DNA from: Rhodanobacter ginsengisoli
Lineage (GTDB): Bacteria > Pseudomonadota > Gammaproteobacteria > Xanthomonadales > Rhodanobacteraceae
DNA: 64,000 nucleotides
Reading direction: 5' to 3'
Assembly (NCBI RefSeq): GCF_042657065.1
Contig: NZ_JBHSNF010000003.1
Coordinates: 310,001-374,000, forward strand
Under the pieces are notes generated by a model. The model made no database searches. It worked only from the letters and a program-made list of their open reading frames with translations, and was not told the origin of the DNA. Shown here piece after piece: positions 1 through 7,310 of this stretch (its first letter is position 1; each line of letters opens with the position of its first letter). Made by a program: the position numbers and the translations under genes.

Positions 1-876
1 TACCTCCTGAAGATCGGCACCCGCACGGTGAATGCGCGGGTGATGTCGATCAAGCACAAGGTGGACGTCAACAGCCAGGCCAAACTGGCTGCGCGGCATC
101 TCGAACTGAACGAGGTGGGTTACTGCACGATCGGGCTGGACGACGAGATCGCGTTCGAGCCTTACGCGACCAACCACACGCTTGGCGGCTTCATCCTGAT
201 CGACCGCCACAGCCATGCCACCGTGGCCTGCGGCATGCTGGACTTCGCCCTGGGCCGATCGGCCAACGTGCACTGGCAGCACGTCGATATCGACAAGAGC
301 GTGCGCGGCGCCAGCAAGGGCCAACGGCCGCTCTGCCTGTGGTTCACCGGACTTTCCGGCGCCGGCAAGTCGACGATCGCGAACCTGGTCGAGCGCAAGC
401 TGCACGCGCTGGGTCATCACACCTACCTGCTCGACGGCGACAACGTGCGCCACGGCATCAACAAGGACCTGGGCTTCACGCCGGAGGATCGCGTCGAGAA
501 CATCCGTCGCATCGCCGAGGTGGCCCATCTGATGGTGGATGCGGGCCTGATCGTGCTGGTCAGTGCGATTTCGCCGTATCGCAGCGAGCGTCGCTCGGCG
601 CGCGAGCTGTTCGCCGAGGGCGAGTTCATGGAGGTATTCGTGGACACCTCGCTGGAGGAATGCGAACGGCGCGACCCGAAGGGGCTCTATCGCAAGGCCC
701 GCGCGGGGGAGATCCGCAATTTCACCGGCATCGACGCGCCCTACGAGCGGCCCGAGGCGCCGGACATCCACCTGCTCGGCGGCGGTCGGCGGGCCGAACA
801 GCTGGCCGAGCAGCTGGTCGAGCAGATCGCGGCGCAGCTGCTGGTCAGCCCGGATATCCACCACGGACACGAGTGA
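1..876 (+). CDS. cysNC: bifunctional sulfate adenylyltransferase subunit 1 / APS kinase (CysN-CysC), 3' part
   Basis: The gene is cut by the left window edge: frame 1 is open from base 1 and reads as the C-terminal beta-barrel of CysN, the GTPase subunit of ATP sulfurylase (YLLKIGTRTV, then VDVNS). From about base 300 it continues into APS kinase (CysC), with the P-loop GLSGAGKST at 349-375, followed by LLDGDNVRHGINKDLGF and the FTGIDAPYE segment typical of the family. The product makes APS from ATP and sulfate and phosphorylates it to PAPS in the cytosol for assimilatory sulfate reduction. cysD would be expected upstream, outside the window. Fused CysNC is common in Xanthomonas relatives. 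The stop is TGA at 874-876. The family assignment is firm; only the start is missing. Confidence 0.95.
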   Translation, partial: YLLKIGTRTVNARVMSIKHKVDVNSQAKLAARHLELNEVGYCTIGLDDEIAFEPYATNHTLGGFILIDRHSHATVACGMLDFALGRSANVHWQHVDIDKSVRGASKGQRPLCLWFTGLSGAGKSTIANLVERKLHALGHHTYLLDGDNVRHGINKDLGFTPEDRVENIRRIAEVAHLMVDAGLIVLVSAISPYRSERRSARELFAEGEFMEVFVDTSLEECERRDPKGLYRKARAGEIRNFTGIDAPYERPEAPDIHLLGGGRRAEQLAEQLVEQIAAQLLVSPDIHHGHE

Positions 877-904
877 CGGTGGCGGGTCGTCGGACCCGCG
901 CCGC

Positions 905-933
905 TTGGATTGCTCCGGGCCGGCGGCGATAAT
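905..933 (+). promoter_or_regulatory. predicted sigma-70 promoter for gcvT
   Basis: TTGGAT at 905-910 and GATAAT at 928-933 are separated by exactly 17 bases, in the 87-base gap between cysNC and gcvT. The -10 matches the consensus at 5 of 6 positions and the -35 is weaker. This is a prediction from motif and spacing only. Confidence 0.45.
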
Positions 934-963
934 GCGGGACTTACCCCTGCAAGGCGCCCCGCG

Positions 964-2064
964 ATGACCGACAAGACCGTACTCAACGCCACCCACCGTG
1001 CGCTCGGTGCCCGCATGGTCGATTTCGGCGGCTGGGACATGCCGATCAACTACGGTTCGCAGATCGAGGAGCATCACGCGGTGCGCCGCGACGCGGGCAT
1101 GTTCGACGTCTCGCACATGACCGTGATCGACCTGCATGGTCCGCGTACCCGCGAATTCCTGCGCCACCTGCTGGCCAACAGCGTCGACAAGCTGAAGGTG
1201 GTCGGCAAGGCGCTGTACTCGTGCATGCTGAACGAGCAGGGCGGGGTGATCGACGACCTGATCGTGTACTACCTGGGCGAGGAGTTTTTCCGGCTGGTGG
1301 TCAACGCCGGTACCCGCGCCAAGGATCTGGCGTGGATCGAGAAGCAGGCTGCCGCGTTCGACGTGCAGGTGAAGGAGCGTCCCGAGTTCGCGATGATCGC
1401 GGTGCAGGGGCCGAATGCGCGGGCCAGGGTGCTCGGCCTGCTGCACGAGGTGGATCGCCCGCGTATCGAGAAGCTCGGCAAGTTCGCGGCGGCGGCGGCA
1501 CAGGGGCCGCACGGCATGCCGCTGTTCATCGCGCGTACCGGCTATACCGGTGAGGACGGTTTTGAGATCGTCGTGCCGCAGGAGCATGCCGTCGCGCTGT
1601 GGGAGGCGTTGCTCGCCGCCGGCGTGGCAGCGGCCGGGCTCGGTGCGCGCGACACCCTGCGACTGGAAGCGGGCATGAACCTGTACGGCCAGGACATGGA
1701 CGAGGGCGTCACGCCATGGGAGGCGAACCTCGGCTGGACCGTCGCGCTGGACGAAGGCCGCGATTTCATCGGCCGGGCCGCGCTGGAACAGCAGAAGGCC
1801 GCCGGCGTGCCACGCGTGATGGTGGGTCTGGTGCTGGACGAGAAGGGCGTGCTGCGCCACGGGCAGCGCGTACTCACGGCAAATGGCGTGGGCGAGATCC
1901 TTTCCGGCAGCTTCGCGCCGACCCTGGACAAGGCGGTGGCGTTCGCGCGGATTCCGGCAGGCGCGCCCGGCGACCTGCGTGTCGACATCCGCGGCCGCGA
2001 AGTCCCGGTTCGGCTGGTGAAGTATCCGTTCGTGCGCGATGGCAAGGCCTGCGACGGCATCTGA
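964..2064 (+). CDS. gcvT: aminomethyltransferase, glycine cleavage T protein
   Basis: The 366-residue protein is the tetrahydrofolate-dependent T protein of the glycine cleavage system. It releases ammonia from the aminomethyl-lipoyl H protein and makes 5,10-methylene-THF. The N-terminus (LNATHRALGARMVDFGGWDMP), GMFDVSHM, the ARTGYTGEDGFEI segment and LRLEAGMNLYGQDMDE are characteristic GcvT motifs. Length is typical (about 360-370). I start at ATG 964, where the family N-terminus begins, rather than at longer in-frame possibilities upstream. gcvH follows 102 bases downstream with its own likely promoter. gcvP is not in the window, so the system is split, as is usual in Xanthomonas relatives. 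Confidence 0.96.
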   Translation: MTDKTVLNATHRALGARMVDFGGWDMPINYGSQIEEHHAVRRDAGMFDVSHMTVIDLHGPRTREFLRHLLANSVDKLKVVGKALYSCMLNEQGGVIDDLIVYYLGEEFFRLVVNAGTRAKDLAWIEKQAAAFDVQVKERPEFAMIAVQGPNARARVLGLLHEVDRPRIEKLGKFAAAAAQGPHGMPLFIARTGYTGEDGFEIVVPQEHAVALWEALLAAGVAAAGLGARDTLRLEAGMNLYGQDMDEGVTPWEANLGWTVALDEGRDFIGRAALEQQKAAGVPRVMVGLVLDEKGVLRHGQRVLTANGVGEILSGSFAPTLDKAVAFARIPAGAPGDLRVDIRGREVPVRLVKYPFVRDGKACDGI

Positions 2065-2094
2065 ACGACTTCGTGCGTTTTTCCTCACGGCGGA

Positions 2095-2123
2095 TTGGTT
2101 AGCGTGCCACCGCGCACTAGAAT
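2095..2123 (+). promoter_or_regulatory. predicted sigma-70 promoter for gcvH
   Basis: TTGGTT at 2095-2100 and TAGAAT at 2118-2123 have a 17-base spacer and lie 43 bases upstream of the gcvH start. The -10 is a 5 of 6 match. No glycine riboswitch fold is evident in the short leader. Confidence 0.45.
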
Positions 2124-2166
2124 CACCGCCTGTACCCTGACTCAAACCCAACGACTGGACCCGATC

Positions 2167-2562
2167 ATGAGCGAGATTCCTGGCGATCTTAAATTTCTCA
2201 AATCCCACGAGTGGGCACGGGTCGAAGACGACGGCCTGATCCGGGTGGGCATCTCCGACCACGCGCAGGGTCAGCTCGGCGACCTGGTCTACGTCGAGCT
2301 GCCGGAAGTCGGCGCGGCGGTGAAGGCGGGCAACGGCGTCGCGGTGGTCGAATCGGTGAAAGCCGCCTCGGACATCTATGCGCCGGTTTCCGGCGAAATC
2401 GTCGAGGTCAACGAACTGCTCAACGACAAGCCGGAGATCATCAACGAGGATGCCTTCGGCGAAGGCTGGATCTTCCTGATCCGCCCGAGCGATCGCGCCG
2501 AGCTCGACGAGCTGCTCGATGCGAACGACTACGAGGCGCTGATCGAGAGCGAAGACCACTGA
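2167..2562 (+). CDS. gcvH: glycine cleavage system H protein
   Basis: The 131-residue lipoyl carrier protein shuttles the aminomethyl group between the P, T and L proteins. The sequence begins MSEIPGDLKFLKSHEWAR and carries the lipoylation site VESVKAASDIYAP (the lysine of SVKA), followed by GEIVEVNELLNDKPEIINEDAFGEGW, all standard for GcvH. The ATG at 2167 is chosen because the preceding in-frame residues lie in the promoter region and do not resemble the family. A hairpin 24 bases after the stop probably ends transcription. Confidence 0.96.
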   Translation: MSEIPGDLKFLKSHEWARVEDDGLIRVGISDHAQGQLGDLVYVELPEVGAAVKAGNGVAVVESVKAASDIYAPVSGEIVEVNELLNDKPEIINEDAFGEGWIFLIRPSDRAELDELLDANDYEALIESEDH

Positions 2563-2586
2563 TCGCCAGCCATCGCGTGTGACGTT

Positions 2587-2609
2587 GCCGGCCGCCTTGT
2601 GCGGCCGGC
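2587..2609 (+). terminator. hairpin after gcvH, probable terminator
   Basis: GCCGGCCGC (2587-2595) pairs perfectly with GCGGCCGGC (2601-2609) around a 5-base loop. It is followed by GTCGTTTC, which is only weakly T-rich, so termination efficiency is uncertain. Confidence 0.5.
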
Positions 2610-3127
2610 GTCGTTTCCGGGCCGCCGTATCGAGGGGCTTCGAAAGGGTCGGCGCGGAGTGAGGTGTCCAGGACGCTGGGGGAATCCGCGTCGCGGTAAA
2701 TCGCATCGGCTGCGAACCCGCATCGGCCGATCGGGACGGACGTCTGTTCTCGTTTTCGATGAGGGTGCGTCGGAACATGGACGCCGCGGATGCGTGGTCG
2801 CACATCGAGTGCCTGTCGGGAAAAAAATTGCCGCATCGGTTGCCTCGGGTGGACCGGAATCGGCGGTCGCGAGATGGGGTGGCCGGCATCGTCGAGGTTC
2901 GTACTGGACGCATATCGAACATTTTTCCGGCCGATCGGCTCCGCGGCGGATGTTCTTCGGTTGTGCACGGTTCATCTGGCGAACGCGAAATGATCGCCCC
3001 GGATGCGATCCCTGGCGAGGTGCATTTCCGACAATGCATGTATCGATGGTTGATGAGGCGATTTTTGAGAAACCGCCGTGCGGTAGCGGTTTAAGCGGTC
3101 TTTATGATAATCGCGAAAATTGTATCT
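2610..3127. other. long intergenic stretch between gcvH and metJ, no gene recognised
   Basis: The whole gcvH-metJ gap is about 735 bases, unusually long for this dense window. Open frames cross it on both strands, but none has a recognisable family, a good start or codon usage resembling its neighbours. The second half has visibly more A and T, including ATTTTTGAGA at 3061-3070 and TTTATGATAATC from 3101. TATGAT at 3103-3108 or GATAAT at 3106-3111 could be a -10 element, without a good -35. The stretch could hold the distal metJ promoter or a small RNA; neither is shown. Confidence 0.4.
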
Positions 3128-3143
3128 GGACGTATGGACGTCC
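3128..3143 (+). promoter_or_regulatory. two tandem met boxes, candidate MetJ operator upstream of metJ
   Basis: GGACGTAT (3128-3135) and GGACGTCC (3136-3143) are contiguous 8-base units, each matching the MetJ consensus AGACGTCT at 6 of 8 positions. The overlapping TGGACGTCCA (3135-3144) is a perfect palindrome. MetJ dimers bind tandem 8-base boxes cooperatively, so this is the expected layout for autoregulation. The site lies 155 bases before the metJ start and just downstream of a possible -10 at 3103-3111. Sequence match only. Confidence 0.55.
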
Positions 3144-3240
3144 ATTTACTTGATACCCGTGACAGGCCGGAAGCCTTGTCGGGCCGGGGCCATGGCCGAT
3201 TCGCCCGGGCGACCCGGACGAATTGCGTGGCTGAAATCAA

Positions 3241-3269
3241 TTGACACCAGAAATCTTCAGGGATAGCTT
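3241..3269 (+). promoter_or_regulatory. possible promoter for metJ
   Basis: A consensus TTGACA lies at 3241-3246. Seventeen bases later is TAGCTT (3264-3269), a poor -10 with 3 of 6 matches. It ends 28 bases before the metJ ATG. It is an alternative to the TATGAT element at 3103-3108. Confidence 0.3.
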
Positions 3270-3297
3270 TCGCAGCAGATCACGGGGAATGCGCGTT

Positions 3298-3888
3298 ATG
3301 GCAACAGCAAAATTCATCAAGCCTTATGTCGAACACGGTGAAAAGGCCAATGCAGTACGCAAGATCACGGTCTCGATTCCGTTGCATGTTCTGCGGCGGC
3401 TTTCCGATTTGCGCACCCACCGTCAAGTGAACAATCTTCGGCACGCCACCAACAGCGATTTGTTGGTTGAGGCGTTCCTGCACGCTTTTACTGGGCAACC
3501 ACTGCCAACTGATGAGGAGCTGAGACGAACCATGGCCACTGCCAAGAAATCCGCTGCAAAGAAACCGGCCGCCAAGAAGGCCGCCGCCAAGAAATCCACC
3601 GTGAAGAAGGTCGCCGCCAAGAAGCCGGTTGCCAAGAAGCCGGCTGCCAAGAAGGCCGCCGTGAAGAAGGTTGCCGCCAAGAAGCCGGCCGCCAAGAAAG
3701 TTGCTGCCAAGAAAGTTGCCGCCAAGAAGCCGGCAGCTGCCAAGAAAGCCGCCGTGAAGAAAGTGGCGGTGAAGAAGGTCGCGAAAAAGGCTGCGCCGAA
3801 GAAGGCCGCCGTCAAGAAAGCTGCACCGGCCAAGGTGGTCAAAGCCACCAAGACCGCAAAAGCCAAGGCCTCCAAGGCCAAGAAGTAA
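3298..3888 (+). CDS. metJ: methionine repressor MetJ with C-terminal lysine-rich H1-like tail
   Basis: The 196-residue protein has two parts. Residues 1-78 are plainly MetJ, the SAM-dependent ribbon-helix-helix repressor of methionine genes. They include FIKPYVEHGEKANAV, the DNA-contacting beta strand RKITVSIP (K22, T24), RRQVNNLRHATNS-type helix A/B residues (here HRQVNNLRHATNS) and EAFLHAFTGQPLP. Residues 79-196 replace the normal MetJ C-terminus with AAKK/AVKK repeats: about 46 of 118 residues are lysine, with no acidic or aromatic residue, like bacterial histone-H1-like or AlgP-type tails. Enterobacterial MetJ is about 105 residues. I start at ATG 3298 because MATAKFIKPYV aligns with the MetJ N-terminus. 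The tail begins at an in-frame ATG (3532) reading MATAKK, which looks like the start of a once separate H1-like gene. The protein probably binds the met boxes at 3128-3143 and 50306-50329. Whether the tail adds non-specific DNA binding is inference. Confidence 0.9.
   Translation: MATAKFIKPYVEHGEKANAVRKITVSIPLHVLRRLSDLRTHRQVNNLRHATNSDLLVEAFLHAFTGQPLPTDEELRRTMATAKKSAAKKPAAKKAAAKKSTVKKVAAKKPVAKKPAAKKAAVKKVAAKKPAAKKVAAKKVAAKKPAAAKKAAVKKVAVKKVAKKAAPKKAAVKKAAPAKVVKATKTAKAKASKAKK
3515..3534 (+). promoter_or_regulatory. possible internal ribosome binding site and start codon inside metJ
   Basis: AGGAG at 3515-3519 precedes an in-frame ATG at 3532-3534 by 12 bases, slightly long. Initiation here would give a free 118-residue lysine-rich protein (MATAKKSAAKK...). 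The MATAKK start resembles that of stand-alone H1-like proteins. No experiment is available. Confidence 0.3.
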
Positions 3889-3928
3889 GCAACAATCGCT
3901 GAACCACAATAAGACACGCTGTCGATTT

Positions 3929-3958
3929 CTTTCCCCGCGGTGCCCAGCGCGGGGAAAG
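3929..3958 (+). terminator. hairpin downstream of metJ
   Basis: CTTTCCCCGCG (3929-3939) pairs perfectly over 11 bases with CGCGGGGAAAG (3948-3958) around an 8-base loop, 41 bases after the metJ stop. There is no T-run after it on the plus strand. Confidence 0.5.
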
Positions 3959-3973
3959 CACTTCGAGAAGATT

Positions 3974-3994
3974 CGTCCCGGCCTGGCCGGGACG
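3974..3994 (+). terminator. second hairpin downstream of metJ
   Basis: CGTCCCGGC (3974-3982) and GCCGGGACG (3986-3994) form a 9-base-pair stem with a 3-base loop, followed by CTTCGTTTG. Together with the previous hairpin it probably ends metJ transcription. Confidence 0.5.
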
Positions 3995-4138
3995 CTTCGT
4001 TTGTGGGGTCGTGGAATTTCGTGCCGCCGGTTGCCCGCCGCCTGCCTGGGCGCCGGACAGGTTCCAACTGCAACCATTGGATGGCGACGGCTATTTGCCG
4101 TGCTGCGTCATTGGGGTTACCTTTCGCACATCCGCGCC

Positions 4139-4163
4139 GCGGCGAGTCCGGGGGACTCACCGC
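4139..4163. repeat. REP-like hairpin upstream of the tonB-like gene
   Basis: The arms 4139-4149 and 4153-4163 are inverted with one mismatch and are followed by TCCTACAGG. This resembles the CTCCCACA end of the REPIN repeats at 9237, 52860 and 62011, so it may be a diverged half-copy. Apart from the two hairpins above, the 325-base metJ-tonB gap holds nothing else I recognise. Confidence 0.35.
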
Positions 4164-4213
4164 TCCTACAGGGGGAAAAAGCGCGGGTATCTGTCGACAC
4201 TCAGTGAGAGACC

Positions 4214-5239
4214 ATGGATACCCGATACGTACTTGATACACGCCGGCATGCGCGTGGGGCCGTCAGGCCTGTAGTCATAGCCATCATTGCCGTGATCGCC
4301 CTGCTCGCCGTGGGCGCATGGTTCCTGATCATCAAACCTCACCAGGAGCTGATCATGGCCGACTCGGGCGGCCACCCGTCGACGCCGGTGGTGGCCGCGA
4401 CGCTGGCGGCGCCACCACCTCCGGCCAATGTGGCGGAGATGGACGTCAACCAGCTGATCGGGGAAGCACGCACGGCGATGAGTGCGCAGCGCTACCTGGC
4501 ACCGGCCGGCAACAATGCGTTCGAGTTCTACCTGCGTGTGCTGGAAAAGGATCCCGGCAACAAGGTGGCCTCCGACGCCTTGCGTGAGACGTTCCCGTTC
4601 GCCGCTACGTCGGCGGAACAGGCGATCAACTCGCGCGACTTCAATGAGGCACAGCGCCAGATCGATCTCCTGGCCAAGGCGGATCCGACCAACTTCACGT
4701 TGACCATCCTGCGCTCCAAGCTCGATGCGCAGCGCAAGACGCTGGACAAACAGCAGCAACTGGCGCTGGACCAGGAGAAGGCGCAGCAGTTGGCGGCACA
4801 GAAGGCGGCGGCCGAGAAGCAGGCGGCGGATCAACTGGCCGAGCAGCAGAAGACCCAGCAGGCCGAGCAGCAGAAGACGGCCCAGGCCAGTGCTGCGAAG
4901 AAGTCGACACAGCCGACCGAGGCCAATCCGGCAGCCGGCGGGGACACGGCGGGCGGTGCAACCGGTGGCGAGACCCATGGTGCGGTGCTGACGCAGGCAG
5001 CAGCGCCGCATTACCCGCCATCGGCCGTGCGCTCGCGCCAGGAAGGCTGGGTGCAGCTGTCGTTCAAGATCGATACGGACGGACGAACCAGCGACATCAA
5101 GGTGGTCGAGTCGCAGCCGCGGCGCGTCTTCGATCGTGCCGCGATGGAAGCGGTGCAGCGTTACCGGTTCACTCCGGCGATGAAGAATGGCGTGGCGGTT
5201 TCCACCACCAAGCAGCAGCGGATCGAGTTCAAGCTCTAG
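4214..5239 (+). CDS. TonB-family energy transducer-like protein
   Basis: The 341-residue protein has one N-terminal membrane helix at about residues 18-40 (VVIAIIAVIALLAVGAWFLII). A proline/alanine stretch and a helical, possibly TPR-like region (about 75-180) follow, then a glutamine/alanine/lysine-rich coiled coil (about 175-235). The C-terminal TonB domain (about 265-341) has the signature HYPPSAVRSRQEGWVQLSFKI, the family's YP...A...G.V.....I.. pattern. TonB proteins couple the inner-membrane proton gradient to outer-membrane receptors. The domain order is that of periplasm-spanning TonB paralogues. No exbB or exbD is adjacent, so the partner complex is unknown. The start at ATG 4214 follows GAGAG and places the membrane helix correctly. 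Confidence 0.8.
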   Translation: MDTRYVLDTRRHARGAVRPVVIAIIAVIALLAVGAWFLIIKPHQELIMADSGGHPSTPVVAATLAAPPPPANVAEMDVNQLIGEARTAMSAQRYLAPAGNNAFEFYLRVLEKDPGNKVASDALRETFPFAATSAEQAINSRDFNEAQRQIDLLAKADPTNFTLTILRSKLDAQRKTLDKQQQLALDQEKAQQLAAQKAAAEKQAADQLAEQQKTQQAEQQKTAQASAAKKSTQPTEANPAAGGDTAGGATGGETHGAVLTQAAAPHYPPSAVRSRQEGWVQLSFKIDTDGRTSDIKVVESQPRRVFDRAAMEAVQRYRFTPAMKNGVAVSTTKQQRIEFKL

Positions 5240-5321
5240 TCGATCCGTACTTGGTGCCACCACGGCAACCGGGCGGCGCATGGTTCTCATGCGCCGCTTC
5301 TCGTTGCGGGCAAGCGGGGCG

Positions 5322-6611
5322 TCAGTGATGCCGTGTGGAACGGTGCCTGCGATGTCTTTTCCTGGGTGTTTCGGCCGGTGCCCTGGCGTTGCCTTCGATG
5401 CCCGCCCAGTCCACATGCGGCAGGCCAAGCAGATCGTCGAGCACCATGGGCATGAGCCCGCCGAGGGTGGGCCCGGTGGAATTCCACAGGGTCACCACCC
5501 CGGCATGGTATTTCGGGAAAAAGCCGATCATGGTTCGATAGCCAGCCACGGCGCCGGCGTGATAGATCAGCGTTTCGCCGCCGTACCGATAGACCCGCCA
5601 GCCCAGCGCATAGTGCGCTTCGGTCAGTCGCGCGCGGCGCCACGGCGTGGCGTGCAGCTCGCTGGGCGTGGCCACACCAGGGGTATGCAGTACATCCAGC
5701 AAGGCCGTGGGCAGAACGTCCGGGCGGCCGCCCATCTGCGCAATCAGCCATTTTTCCATGTCGTGCAGACTGGCATTGACGCCGGCCGCCGGCGCGACAC
5801 GGTAGTAGGTCTCGTTGGGTTCGAACGGGACCCAGCCATGGCGGGACGCATGATGCGGGTGCGCCCAGCTCTTGCTGGATTCCAGTGCGGCGCGGCCGTA
5901 GCTGGCCGTGGTCATGCCCAGCGGGTAGAAGATCCGCTTGTCGACCTGGTGATAGAAGAAATCGCCGGTGCGTGCGAGAACCACATCCCCGATCATGCCG
6001 AACGCCACGTTCTGGTAGCCGTAGCACTGGCCGACACCGCAGGTCATGTCGACCTCGTCCAGTTTGCGCACCAGTTCCTCGTAGGGGATGTCGCCCTCGA
6101 GCATGTTGTCGTAGGTGTTGCGCGGCAGGCCCAGCTTCTGACCGAGGATGTCGGCGACCGTGGCCTGATCGGCGGCCTGCATGTCCTTGAGCTTGAAATA
6201 CGGCAACACGTCGACCAGCTTCGTGTCCCAGCTCAGCTTGCCGTCGTCCACCAGCAGGCCGGTGATGGCCGTGGCGAACGCTTTCGAGAGCGAGGCGAGC
6301 CGGAACACCGTGTCCGCGGTGACCGGCTGCCTGGTGGCCGCATCGGCATAGCCGACGGTGCCTTCATAGACCACCTTGTCGTCGATCACCACGGCGGTGA
6401 CCAGGCCGGCCACGGCATCGCGTTCGGCAATACGGTTCAGCCAGCGCTTGTAGTCGGCAATGGTTTGCCTGATGCGCGCCGGTGGCAGGCTTGCGGGCGC
6501 GCTGCGAGTGCTTTTGGGTGAAGGGGACGTGGCGGGAGAGGTGGCGCAAACGGGCGTGCAGGCCAGTCCGAAGGCGCCCGCGATCAGCAGGAAGATCTTT
6601 TGATACTGCAT
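5322..6611 (-). CDS. exported serine hydrolase of the beta-lactamase / penicillin-binding (class C) family
   Basis: The 429-residue protein begins MQYQKIFLLIAGAFGLACTPVCA, a Sec-type signal peptide. The mature part has the class C beta-lactamase fold signatures: nucleophile motif SLSK (S-x-x-K, about residue 120), a tyrosine motif GYQN (Y-x-N) and a late HAG in place of the usual KTG box. These proteins are serine peptidases or esterases of the periplasm, often acting on peptidoglycan peptides or D-amino-acid substrates. The substrate cannot be told from sequence. The C-terminus is basic (KRHRRHRSTRHH). I chose ATG 6611 because it begins the signal peptide; an upstream in-frame start would overlap the lemA leader. 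The gene is divergent from lemA. Confidence 0.8.
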   Translation of the reverse strand: MQYQKIFLLIAGAFGLACTPVCATSPATSPSPKSTRSAPASLPPARIRQTIADYKRWLNRIAERDAVAGLVTAVVIDDKVVYEGTVGYADAATRQPVTADTVFRLASLSKAFATAITGLLVDDGKLSWDTKLVDVLPYFKLKDMQAADQATVADILGQKLGLPRNTYDNMLEGDIPYEELVRKLDEVDMTCGVGQCYGYQNVAFGMIGDVVLARTGDFFYHQVDKRIFYPLGMTTASYGRAALESSKSWAHPHHASRHGWVPFEPNETYYRVAPAAGVNASLHDMEKWLIAQMGGRPDVLPTALLDVLHTPGVATPSELHATPWRRARLTEAHYALGWRVYRYGGETLIYHAGAVAGYRTMIGFFPKYHAGVVTLWNSTGPTLGGLMPMVLDDLLGLPHVDWAGIEGNARAPAETPRKRHRRHRSTRHH

Positions 6612-6666
6612 GGTATTCTGGCGGGGTTCCGGCGTGGGGATGCGCCTCAGGGTGGAGAGCTTGACG

Positions 6667-7254
6667 ATGGGTCTGATCATTTTTCTGGTTGTTGTCGTAC
6701 TGATTGTCTTGTACTTCGTGGCGATCTACAACGGACTGGTCACCTCACGCAACGGCTACAAGAACGCCTTTGCACAGATCGACGTGCAACTGACCCGCCG
6801 GCATGACCTGATTCCGAATCTGGTGGAAACCGCCAAGGGCTACCTGGCCCATGAACGCGGTACCCTCGAGGCGGTGGTGCAGGCCCGCAACGCGGCAGTC
6901 AGCGGGCTGGCCGGTGCCAAGGCCAACCCGGGTGATCCGGCCGCGATGCAGCAGCTGGCGAGCAGTGAAAATGCTTTGACACAAACTCTGGGTCATTTGT
7001 TCGCGCTGCAGGAAGCGTATCCCGACCTGAAGGCCAACCAGACCATGATGCAGCTCTCCGAGGAATTGACCTCGACCGAGAATCGGGTTGCCTTCGCCCG
7101 CCAGGCCTATAACGACTCGGTGATGAGCTACAACAACCGACGCGAGGTCTTTCCCGCCTCGGTCGTGGCGAACAGCTTCGGTTTTTCCGTGGCCGAGCCG
7201 CTGAAGATCGAGGATCCGGCCGTGCGTGAGGCGCCGAAGGTTTCCTTCACCTGA
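6667..7254 (+). CDS. lemA: LemA family protein
   Basis: The 195-residue protein has an N-terminal membrane anchor (GLIIFLVVVVLIVLYFVAIYN). It then has the LemA signature NAFAQIDVQLTRRHDLIPNLVETAKGY, the paired helical EENRVAFARQAYND-type segment (TENRVAFARQAYNDSVM) and the terminal FGF motif. Length is typical. The molecular function of LemA is not settled; it is an inner-membrane protein often encoded beside a membrane protease. Here the next gene, 56 bases downstream, is an M48 protease, matching that pairing. GGAGAG upstream of ATG 6667 supports the start. Confidence 0.93.
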   Translation: MGLIIFLVVVVLIVLYFVAIYNGLVTSRNGYKNAFAQIDVQLTRRHDLIPNLVETAKGYLAHERGTLEAVVQARNAAVSGLAGAKANPGDPAAMQQLASSENALTQTLGHLFALQEAYPDLKANQTMMQLSEELTSTENRVAFARQAYNDSVMSYNNRREVFPASVVANSFGFSVAEPLKIEDPAVREAPKVSFT

Positions 7255-7310
7255 TTGCCGCTGCGTCGCGGCGATTGCCGCGACGCATCCTTTCAGCCGC
7301 TGGAGACTCC

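Noticed and set aside
2738..2745. Single GGACGTCT resembling a met box (7 of 8)
   Set aside because: The flanking 8-base units match at only 2 of 8 positions; MetJ needs at least two tandem boxes, so chance is likely.
2599..3153. Open frame of about 180 codons in the gcvH-metJ gap
   Set aside because: It starts inside the gcvH terminator, runs through the met boxes, and has no family resemblance or ribosome binding site.
3541..3888. Repetitive GCCAAGAAG units considered as a tandem repeat or CRISPR-like array
   Set aside because: They are codons of the lysine-rich tail; there are no spacers of constant length or cas genes.
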